64,000 nt of DNA, taken from assembly GCF_007828215.1 (NCBI RefSeq), contig NZ_VIUE01000002.1:62001-126000 (forward strand). The letters run 5' to 3'. Source of the DNA: Pseudomonas sp. SJZ074 (GTDB taxonomy: Bacteria > Pseudomonadota > Gammaproteobacteria > Pseudomonadales > Pseudomonadaceae). Below the pieces are notes generated by a model. That model did not search any database, had not been told where the DNA came from, and was given only the letters and a program-made list of their open reading frames with translations. Position 1 is the stretch's first letter. Each line of letters begins with the position of its first letter. The position numbers were made by a program, and so were the translations under genes. Below, piece by piece: positions 55,825 to 64,000 of this stretch.

Positions 55825-55925
55825 CGGCTGCTCCTTTTATTTAGAAGCGCGCAACTTGCCGTAAGCAATGAGGAATATCAAGCGTAGGAATTCATACCGC
55901 TCATCAGCGGTCGGTGCTTTTCGGG

Positions 55926-57215
55926 TCAGGCCCGATATCGTGTCACCACGGCTCGGTAGGTCCCGTGGAGGGAATGGCCTCCCACCAGGATTTTTCCATT
56001 GGCCTGTATCGCGAGGGAAGTGGCGGTGTCCAGGCTATAGCCGAGCCGCGTACGAACCCAGCCTTTGCCCTGGCCGAACATCGGGTCGAGGTTGGCGTCC
56101 GGCAGATGCCGGGCCAGAACGAAGTCGGCCTCGATGCCACCGATGGTGGCTCCGGCGGTGACCAGTTTTCCATCGGGTTGAGCCTGGGCGGCGGTCCACT
56201 GGCTGGCAGTGCGCCCGATCTCCAGGAGCCGGCACGGTCCCTGGTTGCAGTGTTGATCCGGTTTGCCGTCCCGGTGCACCTTCAGGGACAGGCAATGCAT
56301 CGGGTCGCGACTGCTGCCGAATGCTTGCAGATCACCGTTCTGGTGTTGAACGATCTGGTTGATCATCACACCGCGCTCCTTGGCGGCGATGGACAGGAAA
56401 CCGTTCTCGCCGAAGCTGTCATCGAGTCTGCCGCTGGGGTCATAACGGACCATCAAGCCTTGCTGGGGCAGATCGATGGCGCCACCCACCACGATGTTGC
56501 CGTCGGCCTGTAGGGCGAGACAGCTCAGCCAGGTGTTCTTCAGCAGGCGCCGGACCATGACAAAACCGCCTCTGTTGAATGAACTGTCCAGTGTGCCGTC
56601 CGGTAGCACTCGGATCAGGATGCCGACATGGTCGGACAGTTGGTAATGATGATTGGCCAGCAACAGAATCCGACCGTCAGCCTGCACGCGCACGTCGCAG
56701 GCTTCCAGGCCTGGCAGGCCCGGTGGCAGCCAGGGGTCGCGCAGACCTTGGGATAGATTGCCTTCGATCCGAATGACTTGTCGTCCGGCGTTGCCGAAAC
56801 CGGGAACGGGGTGGCCTTGTTGATCGAACAGAGCCAAGGCGGGGAGGGTACGCTGGGTGCTTTCGTAATGCAGGCCGGATAACAGGATCTTTCCGTCGGC
56901 TAACTCGGTGACTTTGCCTGCCGTTGCTTCGAAGCCTTGCTCAAAAGAACCGGTTACACAGCCACCGGCTCCAAAGCCCGGATCGGCCAAACCATCGTGG
57001 TTGAGCCGTGCGAGCCCGAACCGGCAGCCATGTGGCGTCTCTAGCTTGGCCGCCACCAGGATTCTTCCGGTTCGGTCGAGGGTCAACCCGGTGGTCCGGC
57101 TGGAACTGCTGCCGGAAAAATGAACCACCGCCTTGCCGTTGTTGGCAAAGCCAGCGTCCAGTTGGCCGGCGTGTACCGCCGCCATTGGGAGTTCAGGCGC
57201 GAATTGATTGAGCAT
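55926..57215 (-). CDS. Delta-60 repeat protein
   Basis: 429 residues made of about seven repeats of 55-60 residues with the core IxVGGxxxxxGxxxLxRxxxDGxLDxxFGxxG, for example LDSSFNRGGFV and DDSFGENGFLS. Such repeats form beta-propellers. No signal peptide is clear. The start at 57215 has GGAG eight bases upstream. Ligand or surface role unknown; similar proteins are frequent in Pseudomonas. It is on the same strand as, and downstream of, the 88-residue gene at 57415. Confidence 0.88.
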   Translation of the reverse strand: MLNQFAPELPMAAVHAGQLDAGFANNGKAVVHFSGSSSSRTTGLTLDRTGRILVAAKLETPHGCRFGLARLNHDGLADPGFGAGGCVTGSFEQGFEATAGKVTELADGKILLSGLHYESTQRTLPALALFDQQGHPVPGFGNAGRQVIRIEGNLSQGLRDPWLPPGLPGLEACDVRVQADGRILLLANHHYQLSDHVGILIRVLPDGTLDSSFNRGGFVMVRRLLKNTWLSCLALQADGNIVVGGAIDLPQQGLMVRYDPSGRLDDSFGENGFLSIAAKERGVMINQIVQHQNGDLQAFGSSRDPMHCLSLKVHRDGKPDQHCNQGPCRLLEIGRTASQWTAAQAQPDGKLVTAGATIGGIEADFVLARHLPDANLDPMFGQGKGWVRTRLGYSLDTATSLAIQANGKILVGGHSLHGTYRAVVTRYRA

Positions 57216-57414
57216 GCATGCCTCTCCTTGCGCGTCGACCGGCCCGGAGGGGCGATGACTGCATGAGGGCAACATTCAATCCCTGAATGTGACAGTGCAC
57301 AACTGTCAGTCTCTGCACAAATAGCTGCGATTCGTGCCAGAGCAATGACTTTTCGACTCAGTGCCAAGCCTGCTATCGAAACAGGCTCTGGACTGCATAC
57401 GAAAAAGAGCGTGT

Positions 57415-57681
57415 TTATTCCGGCATGGACCAGGATTGCAACTTGTAACCTTCCTGGCTCAATTCGGCGCGGGCCTGTTTCAACAGCTTGGCCAGTTGGG
57501 CTGGATCGGTATAAGCGCTGCTTGGAATCTGAGTGCGGCCAATATGGGTATTGGTGCGGTCGACGACGGTCAGGCTCAATTCGCCGTTACCATCCTGTGG
57601 AGCCCAGGCCACGCACTGGAAAGGTTTAAATGCGCGGTCGGCAATCAAAAGAGCTTCGTTGATACGGAGCGGGGCGTTCAT
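57415..57681 (-). CDS. Conserved small hypothetical protein
   Basis: 88 residues, soluble, with an alternating beta pattern (LSLTVVDRTNTHIGRTQI) and a C-terminal helix (PAQLAKLLKQARAELS). No catalytic motif seen; function unknown. It is divergent from the sigma-54 activator. The delta-60 gene follows 200 bases downstream on the same strand, so linkage is uncertain. Confidence 0.72.
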   Translation of the reverse strand: MNAPLRINEALLIADRAFKPFQCVAWAPQDGNGELSLTVVDRTNTHIGRTQIPSSAYTDPAQLAKLLKQARAELSQEGYKLQSWSMPE

Positions 57682-58021
57682 GGCGTTCTCTCATAAAAGT
57701 GCCCAATCAGATGATGTGCCGTCGGTTGGGCGGACCGTGCGGCGGGTTACTTGTACTGATGTTCCGAACCGTGGATCAGGTCACACATTCCTTGAATAAA
57801 TTTCGATTTTCTTTCAGACCCGCTCAAAAGCCTTTTGTTTGAAAGCGCCCTGAAAGATTTCCGATACGGTAACTAACGAAACGCTCGCTTATAACCACTT
57901 TTAAGAGGTTTCAATAATCAATTGATACAAGGGTGCGTCAACTTCTTGCTACTGTTACATGCAGGTTCGCCAAACGACTGTTTCTAATCATATTTCTTAT
58001 TTTTGGCGCCAAGGATCAGTC
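57682..58021. other. Divergent AT-rich region before the sigma-54 activator
   Basis: 340 bases without a gene and lower in GC than the surroundings. It should hold promoters for the 88-residue gene and the activator. TTGGCGCCAA (58003-58012), a 10-base palindrome, sits directly before the activator's ribosome site (AAGGA) and could be an autoregulatory operator or a small hairpin. Confidence 0.45.
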
Positions 58022-59347
58022 ATGATCGAAGCCAGTACGTCACGTCGTCTGCTCGTGGTTGATCCCTGCGATGATTGCCATCGCCTGTTACCGGGCCTAC
58101 GCACCGTGGGTTGGGCGGTAGAGAGTTGCTCTCTCGAACATGCCGCTGATCGAGCGTGCGACGTGGGGCTTTTGAGGTTGCAGCCTTTTCACCTGGAGCG
58201 TCCGGAAGCGGTCAAGGAGTTGATCAGCCGCAGCGGTACCGAGTGGATCGCCGTGCTTAACCAGGAAGTGCTGCGCCTGAAGAATGTGGGCGATTTTGTC
58301 TGCGAATGGTTTTTTGATTTCCATACGCTGCCCTTCGATGTCTCACGGGTCCAGGTGACACTGGGCCGGGCGTTTGGCATGGCGCGGCTGCGCGGGCAGG
58401 GCTCGGTTCATGTCCAACTCCCCGAGCATGAACTGCTGGGCGACAGCAAGCCGATTCGCGAATTGCGCAAGTTGTTGAGCAAACTGGCGCCCACCGAGTC
58501 GCCGGTATTGATCCGTGGCGAGAGCGGTACTGGCAAGGAACTGGTGGCGCGCACCCTGCATTCACAGTCCTTGCGGCGCAATAAGCCGTTCATTGCCATC
58601 AACTGTGGCGCGATCCCTGAACACTTGATTCAATCCGAATTGTTCGGCCATGAGAAAGGCGCGTTCACTGGGGCTCACCAGCGCAAGATCGGTCGCATCG
58701 AAGCGGCCCACGGCGGGACACTGTTTCTGGACGAGATTGGCGACCTGCCGCTGGAGTTGCAGGCCAATCTACTGCGATTCCTGCAGGAAAAACACATTGA
58801 GCGAGTCGGTGGCAGCCAGCCGATTGCCGTCGATGTCCGGGTACTGGCGGCCACCCACGTGGACCTGGAGGCGGCCATTGAGCATCGGCTGTTTCGTGAA
58901 GACCTGTACTATCGCCTGAACGTGTTGCAAGTGGTGATGGCGCCGCTGCGGGAACGCCACGGCGACCTATCGATGCTCGCCAGTCACTTTTCTCATCTCT
59001 ACAGCCAGGAAACCGGTCGTCGGCCCCGTAGCTTCAGCGAGGATGCGCTGGTGGCGATGGGCATGCACGACTGGCCGGGCAATATCCGGGAACTGGCCAA
59101 CCGTGTCCGCCGCGGCCTGGTGCTGGCCGAGGGGCGGCAGATCGAAGCCCGGGACCTTGGCCTGGCCAGCCCTCATGGGGTCGTAGCACCGATGGGCACC
59201 CTTGAAGACTACAAGACCCGTGCCGAGCGCCAGGCATTGAGCGATGTGCTCAACCGTCACAGTGACAACCTGAGCGTCGCGGCCCGGGTCCTGGGTGTGT
59301 CCCGACCAACGTTCTATCGCCTGCTGCACAAGCATCAGATCCGCTGA
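58022..59347 (+). CDS. VpsR-like sigma-54-dependent activator
   Basis: 441 residues. The N-terminal about 130 residues resemble a receiver fold but have Arg or Leu where the phospho-Asp should be (DVGLLRLQP), and contain CEWFFDFHTLPFD, like the VpsR/FleQ-type signalling domain. The AAA+ domain has Walker A GESGTGKE (166-173), the sigma-54 loop GAFTGA (213-218) and Walker B LFLDEIGD. The C-terminal HTH (VAARVLGVSRPTFYRLL) is the Fis type. It works with RpoN. It converges on the fap operon, and a similar gene is known as a biofilm regulator in Vibrio; control of fap is inferred. Confidence 0.88.
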   Translation: MIEASTSRRLLVVDPCDDCHRLLPGLRTVGWAVESCSLEHAADRACDVGLLRLQPFHLERPEAVKELISRSGTEWIAVLNQEVLRLKNVGDFVCEWFFDFHTLPFDVSRVQVTLGRAFGMARLRGQGSVHVQLPEHELLGDSKPIRELRKLLSKLAPTESPVLIRGESGTGKELVARTLHSQSLRRNKPFIAINCGAIPEHLIQSELFGHEKGAFTGAHQRKIGRIEAAHGGTLFLDEIGDLPLELQANLLRFLQEKHIERVGGSQPIAVDVRVLAATHVDLEAAIEHRLFREDLYYRLNVLQVVMAPLRERHGDLSMLASHFSHLYSQETGRRPRSFSEDALVAMGMHDWPGNIRELANRVRRGLVLAEGRQIEARDLGLASPHGVVAPMGTLEDYKTRAERQALSDVLNRHSDNLSVAARVLGVSRPTFYRLLHKHQIR

Positions 59348-59367
59348 GTGATCTCCTGTATGGACCC

Positions 59368-59438
59368 TGTGGGAGCGGGCTTGCTCGCGAAGGCGGTGTG
59401 CCTGATACACCGCCTTCGCGAGCAAGCCCGCTCCCACA
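59368..59438. repeat. REP pair forming one 71-base perfect dyad
   Basis: The two facing type-A units read through with no mismatch: 32-base arms TGTGGGAGCGGGCTTG...GGCGGTGT around a 7-base centre GCCTGAT. It lies between the convergent sigma-54 activator and fapF and probably ends both transcripts. The perfect symmetry suggests recent creation or ongoing maintenance. Confidence 0.88.
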
Positions 59439-59501
59439 AGGGTTCTGAGTTGAACAGGCAAGCTGTGGTCGCCAGCAAAACCTGTGTGAGCCTGGCCTGC
59501 G

Positions 59502-60785
59502 CTAGAAATAATACGGAAACTTGAGACTGAAGCTGAAATCCGGCGCATCGTCGGTCAGCCCGATGGACAGGTTGGGCACGATGGTGAGGTTGTCGGAGGC
59601 GGCGATGGTCATGCCGATATTGAAGTAGCCGGCATTGGCATCACTGGAGACCACTGACTCCCAATCCCCGCCGTCCTGCTTGAGCTTGCTCTTTTTCTGG
59701 ATCAGGTCCGATACCGAGAACGACATGCTCATTTTCTCGTTCAGCGCAAAGGCCAGGCCTGCGCCGATCTGAAAGCTGTCGCCGATCTGTACCTTGCCCG
59801 GCACTTTCTGGTTGACGGTGGAACTGATGTCGTCGAACGACTCTTCGAAGTTGTGGGTGTAGGCCAGGGTGCCGAACAGCACGGCCGGGTCGAACGTCTT
59901 GACCAGGGAAAGCCCGGGGGTGATCGACCAGACGCCGTTGCCGGTGGGTAAATCCTCCGGTACGAACAGGTTGGTATTGCTCGGGGACTGGCGCAGCTTG
60001 ATGCCAAATGGATCCTTGCCGGTCGGGGCCTTGACGCGCAGGGTCACCACCGCGTCAGGGGTATTGATCGATTCGTCCATGAACTTGTAGGCAATGCCGA
60101 AATTGACATCGCCGATAGTGGGGTCGCGGGTGACGGTTTCTTCGCTGGTGACACCGGCTGCGCCGTTATTGGCGCCGCCGGACTGGTACGTGGATTCGCG
60201 GTAGACCACCGGTACATTGAGGTCGAACTGCCAGCGATTGTCGAAGTTGTAACGGCCGGTGAGGTCCAGCGTCCAGGTGTCGGCCTTGATCCGATCCAGG
60301 TTGATATTGCCCAGGAAAATCGAATCCAGGGCCAGGAAGCCATTGAGGATCAGTTGCCGGGTGTCGTAACGCGAATAGGTCACCCCGGTTTCGAAGCTGA
60401 ATTTGCCGCCACCGAAGAAGCCGCTGGCCTCGTCATAGAGGTTGGAGACGCTCTGGGCCGGTTGCGAATCGTCGGCCAGGGATTGTCCGTAGCCGCTGCC
60501 GCCAGCCGTTGCCGCGCCGCTGCCGGCCACGTTCTGGTTGCCTTTCATATCGGCCGGGGATTTGACCAGGCGCTTGGGCGGTGGGGCGGCAGGCTGGTCT
60601 TCTACCTGGCGCACCCGTTGTTCGAGTACCGCCAGGGCTTTTTGCTGGACCTCGTATCGTTGCCGGAGCTCGAGCAGCTCCTGCTTCAATGCCTCGATGT
60701 CCGCATCCGGTGCTGCTTGCAGCAAGGTCGCCGGGAACAACGTGCTCAGACACATTACAGCGCGCAACGATACGGATCGATACAT
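59502..60785 (-). CDS. fapF: FapF, amyloid export channel
   Basis: 427 residues. Signal peptide about 1-24, then a helical segment with coiled-coil pattern ([17 protein letters not shown]), a Gly-rich loop, and a barrel of alternating strands ending KFPYYF. FapF is the trimeric outer-membrane pore that secretes Fap subunits, plugged by its helix. Last gene of the operon, 45 bases after fapE. Family match is strong from order and length. Confidence 0.94.
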   Translation of the reverse strand: MYRSVSLRAVMCLSTLFPATLLQAAPDADIEALKQELLELRQRYEVQQKALAVLEQRVRQVEDQPAAPPPKRLVKSPADMKGNQNVAGSGAATAGGSGYGQSLADDSQPAQSVSNLYDEASGFFGGGKFSFETGVTYSRYDTRQLILNGFLALDSIFLGNINLDRIKADTWTLDLTGRYNFDNRWQFDLNVPVVYRESTYQSGGANNGAAGVTSEETVTRDPTIGDVNFGIAYKFMDESINTPDAVVTLRVKAPTGKDPFGIKLRQSPSNTNLFVPEDLPTGNGVWSITPGLSLVKTFDPAVLFGTLAYTHNFEESFDDISSTVNQKVPGKVQIGDSFQIGAGLAFALNEKMSMSFSVSDLIQKKSKLKQDGGDWESVVSSDANAGYFNIGMTIAASDNLTIVPNLSIGLTDDAPDFSFSLKFPYYF

Positions 60786-60830
60786 GAAAATGCCGTCCCT
60801 ATTTGCCCAGTGGTCGAAAGGCAGCGTAGT

Positions 60831-61577
60831 TCAATACCCGAGATTGCGTAGGCCGCGCAGCTGCGTCAGATTGCAGTCCAGCGCCCCGGCACTGGGGCCG
60901 TTGTTGTTCAGCACCACGTTGAGCTGGGTCATGTTGTTGACCATGTTGCTGTTGCCCAGCAGGCGGGTATTTTGCAAAAGACCTCCCTGGGCGACTTGTT
61001 GCAGGGTGCTGCCCTGGTTATGGCTGGCCTGGATCGCCATCTGCACACCGCTGCCGGTGGCGGTTACCGCGACGCTGCCGGCGGCGTTGCTGCCGCTGAT
61101 GGTCTGGCCACTGGTCAACAGCTGGCCTTGGGAGGGGGCGAGGGTGGGGGGCTGGTTGCTTTCTTTCACATTGATGCTGACATTGTTATAGGCGGTATTG
61201 CCATCGCCGGCGGCCCGGACGCTCTGGGTGACGCCCTGGCCGGTCCCGAGGCCTGCTCCACCGGTAATGTTGCCGCTGCCCTGTTCCGGAGTGCTGCCAT
61301 TGCCGGTCTGCTTGATGGTGGAGACGTAGAACTCGGGCTTGACGGTGGAGGCCTGGATCTGCATGGAGCTGGTCGCGCCGATCAGATCGCCGCTGGCGTT
61401 GCGCCAGGTACTGCTCATGACGATGCCGAAGCTGATGACCCGCCCGGGCATAACATACCGACCGCGCAGCTCGGCGAGTTCCTGGTCCTTGACCTCTATG
61501 GGTTTGAATCCGGCATGGGCATAGCCCGACGCGGTCGCGGCCAGGCAGGCCAGCGACAGCCAGTATGAAGTTTTCAT
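60831..61577 (-). CDS. fapE: FapE, minor amyloid component
   Basis: 248 residues. Signal peptide about 1-22 (ending AHA), then an Asn/Gln/Gly/Ser-rich mature protein with repeated amyloid-like segments (GSGNITGGAGLGTGQG, NMVNNMTQLNVVL). FapE is an extracellular component of the Fap fibre system. The start at 61577 has GGGAG six bases upstream, so the upstream ATG at 61595 is not needed. One Cys remains near the C-terminus (ALDCNLT). Confidence 0.93.
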   Translation of the reverse strand: MKTSYWLSLACLAATASGYAHAGFKPIEVKDQELAELRGRYVMPGRVISFGIVMSSTWRNASGDLIGATSSMQIQASTVKPEFYVSTIKQTGNGSTPEQGSGNITGGAGLGTGQGVTQSVRAAGDGNTAYNNVSINVKESNQPPTLAPSQGQLLTSGQTISGSNAAGSVAVTATGSGVQMAIQASHNQGSTLQQVAQGGLLQNTRLLGNSNMVNNMTQLNVVLNNNGPSAGALDCNLTQLRGLRNLGY

Positions 61578-61635
61578 GTACCGCTCCCGGAGCATCCTGC
61601 TCCTTTTGTATTTATCGTTGGCAGTTGGTCGGCGA

Positions 61636-62316
61636 TTAAAAAAAGTCGCTCTGTATGAAACCGAAATCCATCAATTCCGCATCCTTGACCGGGTTGAATC
61701 CATCCAGCTTGTTACGTGCCGTCAACGGTTGCGGCGGGCTGCGTAGTGCATTGGTCTTGTCGTAGCCGGGACCGACGATGGCAAAGACGATGCCGTTCCA
61801 GCCCTTGACGAAGTCGTCGTGGGCGTAGCGCTTGTGCCCTAGCACCGGGTCGGCGATGTAGACCCACTGCTTGTCGGCCCGCTGCAACACCACGAAGTGC
61901 TTGTAGCCACGTATTTCCATCAACACCACGACCGGAATCGTCACGGCTTCGAGCTTTTGCGCCGGTATCCGGTAGCCTCGGGCGCGCATGCCGATGACTT
62001 CCACGTAGCGTTTCATGTCCAGCATGGAGAAGCCCTGGGTGCGTACGAGGTCCTGGTCGGCATTGACCAGCATGCCTTTGATGACATGCTCTTCATCGAC
62101 GTCCAGCCAGTAGGCCTGGCGCAGCACCGTGGCCAGTGCGGCGGCACCGCAGCTGAAATCGGTTTTCTGTTCGACGATGTTGCTGAACTTGCGCTCGCGC
62201 ACGCTTTGCACCGGTTTGTAGACCAGCATGCCGCCGGGCAGGGCGGCGACCGGCATTTGCGCAGCTTCAGTGACACAAGCCATGCAAAGCAGCAGGGAAA
62301 GGGCAGTCGCACGCAT
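61636..62316 (-). CDS. fapD: FapD, C39-like cysteine protease
   Basis: 226 residues. Signal peptide about 1-19 and a C39-peptidase fold: Cys56 in DFSCGAAALA, His140 in GYKHFVVL and Asp156 in YIADPVLGH form the triad. FapD is the periplasmic protease needed for fibre production. Start at 62316. In the operon between fapC and fapE. Confidence 0.94.
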   Translation of the reverse strand: MRATALSLLLCMACVTEAAQMPVAALPGGMLVYKPVQSVRERKFSNIVEQKTDFSCGAAALATVLRQAYWLDVDEEHVIKGMLVNADQDLVRTQGFSMLDMKRYVEVIGMRARGYRIPAQKLEAVTIPVVVLMEIRGYKHFVVLQRADKQWVYIADPVLGHKRYAHDDFVKGWNGIVFAIVGPGYDKTNALRSPPQPLTARNKLDGFNPVKDAELMDFGFIQSDFF

Positions 62317-62382
62317 GATCGATACGCCTTGTGGAAACCCTGGAAAAGAAGCCCCGTTGCCGGGGCCCCATTTCACACGTAG

Positions 62383-63360
62383 CTACATGCAGGCTTTGCA
62401 GCCGGCAGCGATGGACAGCGAGTTGCTCTGTTGGTTGCCCACGCCCGCCGACACGTTGGCGCCGCCGTTGCCGGAGAAGCCGTTCATGGAGTTGTTCATG
62501 GTGGCGTTGTTGATGACAGGGTTTTTCCAGCCATCGCGGGTCAGCACTTGTTGAGTATTGCTGCCGGCCAGCTCGAAAGTGCCCACGGCGGAGAACTTGA
62601 ACTTGTCGTCATCATGACCGCCGCCATAGCCACCTTTGTTGCCCCAGCCGCCATGGTCGTTGTCTTCGGCGGTACCGGTGCCTTTGGCCTTGAACGTGCC
62701 GGAGGCTTCATAGGTGCTGGTGAGGGTGTCGGTCTTGTAGGTCTTCACGCCTTTGTTGTCCACCACCAGGCCGGTGGAGGTCTGGTCGGCTGCGGCCGAG
62801 GCTTGTGCCACACGGCCACCCGATACGGCGATGGCCAGGTTGTTTTTCTGTTGGTTGAAGTTGCCGGCGGTCACGTTGATGCCGATGTTGCCGGAGCCGT
62901 TGTTGCCCGCGTTGGTGAGCGACGCGTTGTTTTGGGTCGAGTTGTTTTTGACGTAGTTATTGTTATTGACCTGGGTGGCGCTGGACATGGAGAGAGCCGA
63001 ACCGAAGATGAAGCTTTCGTCCGCAGTGGCCAGGGCGGCGGCGTTGTCTTGCTGGTTACCGTCGCCGGCCGCGACGTTGGCGCCCATGTTACCGTTGCTG
63101 CCATTGAGCGAGTCCTTGGCTTCAGCGGTGTTCCTGGTGGCCTGGTTGGTCACTACGTTACCGTCGCTGTTCTGCTCATCCAGCACCGTAGCCCCAGCAC
63201 CGGCGCTGATGGAGAGCAGTTGATCCAGCGTCGGCCCTTGGTGGTCATGACCGCCATGACCGTGACCGTGGTTGTTATTGTTGCCACCGGCCTGTGCGGC
63301 CATTGCCATGACAGCGGCGAGAGCGAAAACCAATGGTTTGAGTGCCATTGTCGGTTTCAT
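62383..63360 (-). CDS. fapC: FapC, main amyloid subunit, with His-rich head and charged linker
   Basis: 325 residues. Signal peptide about 1-24, then a His/Asn/Gly head (HGHGHGGHDH, 31-40). Three amyloid repeats: R1 (about 79-112, NGNMGANVAAGDGNQQ), R2 (about 143-178, GNIGINVTAGNFNQQ), R3 (about 284-318, GNGGANVSAGVGNQQ). The R2-R3 linker is about 105 residues and includes GGWGNKGGYGGGHDDD. The protein ends in CKACM, the conserved CxxC. FapC is the fibre's main subunit in P. fluorescens-type biofilms. Confidence 0.93.
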   Translation of the reverse strand: MKPTMALKPLVFALAAVMAMAAQAGGNNNNHGHGHGGHDHQGPTLDQLLSISAGAGATVLDEQNSDGNVVTNQATRNTAEAKDSLNGSNGNMGANVAAGDGNQQDNAAALATADESFIFGSALSMSSATQVNNNNYVKNNSTQNNASLTNAGNNGSGNIGINVTAGNFNQQKNNLAIAVSGGRVAQASAAADQTSTGLVVDNKGVKTYKTDTLTSTYEASGTFKAKGTGTAEDNDHGGWGNKGGYGGGHDDDKFKFSAVGTFELAGSNTQQVLTRDGWKNPVINNATMNNSMNGFSGNGGANVSAGVGNQQSNSLSIAAGCKACM

Positions 63361-63425
63361 GGTGTTTCTCCTTGCGTGTCGTTGGTTAAGTGTGTCGGTA
63401 CTTTCTTATGGTTTTACAGCCCGGG

Positions 63426-64000
63426 TCAGTCTGCGACCCGGATGCTCAGGGTGTTGGCCATGCGGTTCCCCACCCCGGCACTCTGGTTCACCTGGATGAC
63501 CCCTCGGCTGCCGGTGAAGGCCTGGTCGCTGGTAACGACCTGGCGACTGCCGGTTGGGGTGCCAGTTGCGCCTGAGTTCGGTAATAGCGCCACGTTCTGT
63601 TGAGAAAGCGCGCTGTCGTCAATGCTCTGCGGCTGGGCACTGATACCCACCCGCATGACATTGGCCATCTGGTTGTTGGCCCCGGCGGACTGGTTGACGC
63701 CCAGCACACCGTTGCCGTTGCTGAAAGAGCTGCCGCCGATGCGGGCGGTTGCGTTCATGGAAGGATCGGCGGGGGTGTCCAGCTGCTGACGCACGATGGT
63801 GGTGGCCTGTGCCTCGGTGCCGATCGCGATGGCCCGGGTGTTGGTCTGCTGGGTGCGGTCGCCCGCCGCCTGGTTGACGTTGAAGTTACCGGTATAACGG
63901 CTGCCGGAATCCTGCAAGGTGGCGCTGCTGACCATCGCCACGCCTGAATCGGCGAATGCCGTGGTCGAGCCGAGCAGGGCGAGCAGGAACAGGACCGGTC
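63426..64000 (-). CDS. fapB: FapB, minor amyloid subunit (partial)
   Basis: About 191 residues visible; the start lies beyond the right edge. The visible frame begins with the end of a signal peptide (LFLLALLGSTTAFA, then DSGVAM). Three repeats resemble those of FapC: GNFNVNQAAGDRTQQ, GVLGVNQSAGANNQM and GVIQVNQSAGVGNRM. FapB is thought to nucleate FapC fibres. Its stop lies 65 bases before the fapC start, so the genes form one unit, and fapA should lie further right. Confidence 0.92.
   Translation of the reverse strand, partial: PVLFLLALLGSTTAFADSGVAMVSSATLQDSGSRYTGNFNVNQAAGDRTQQTNTRAIAIGTEAQATTIVRQQLDTPADPSMNATARIGGSSFSNGNGVLGVNQSAGANNQMANVMRVGISAQPQSIDDSALSQQNVALLPNSGATGTPTGSRQVVTSDQAFTGSRGVIQVNQSAGVGNRMANTLSIRVAD

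Overview
The window is chromosomal DNA of a Pseudomonas, most likely the P. fluorescens group. The evidence is uniformly high GC, two families of REP palindromes placed between genes, a functional-amyloid (fap) operon, a glgA-treZ-malQ-treY-glgX trehalose/alpha-glucan block, and a gnd-zwf operon. I see no rRNA, tRNA, insertion sequence, integrase or CRISPR array. Gene density is about 90 percent, with 51 protein genes supported, the last one cut by the right edge.

Layout. 0.3-5 kb: an orphan secreted c-type cytochrome, an Lrp-type regulator, an EamA exporter and a GapN-type aldehyde dehydrogenase with an unusual active site. 5-8.7 kb: two tandem autotransporters, one of them a bare barrel domain. 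8.8-22 kb: an EEP-family hydrolase, a PIG-L deacetylase, then the leftward glgA-treZ-malQ-treY-DUF2934-glgX block, which makes linear glucan and converts it to trehalose while MalQ and GlgX trim and recycle side products. 22.4-27.4 kb: 2-hydroxyacid dehydrogenase, secreted alpha/beta hydrolase, DUF411 protein and a chemoreceptor.

27.4-34.5 kb: the most unusual region. Five genes read leftward and are tightly packed: an MdfA-like efflux pump, a LuxE-like acyl-protein synthetase, a LuxC-type reductase fused to a PaaK-like adenylating domain, a second PaaK-like ligase, and an N-acetyltransferase. Bioluminescence genes (luxA, luxB, luxD) are absent. I read this as a small-molecule pathway that activates a carboxylic acid, reduces it to an aldehyde, modifies it and exports it. 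I do not recognise it as a described system. 34.7-40.6 kb: two tiny membrane or lipoprotein genes, a truncated Fur-like regulator and a 1604-residue dermonecrotic-toxin-like protein with a C-terminal HELTH metalloprotease motif.

40.8-57.7 kb: mostly housekeeping and accessory metabolism: an Ldh-family reductase (DpkA-like), DUF883, a divergent LysR/nitrilase pair, LEA2 lipoprotein, WYL regulator, NTF2-like protein, ZapE, GNAT, CptA phosphoethanolamine transferase, a translationally coupled gnd-zwf-HAD operon, NhaB and a delta-60-repeat protein. 57.9-64 kb: a VpsR-like sigma-54 activator converges on fapF-E-D-C-B. FapB runs off the right edge, and fapA is expected just beyond it.
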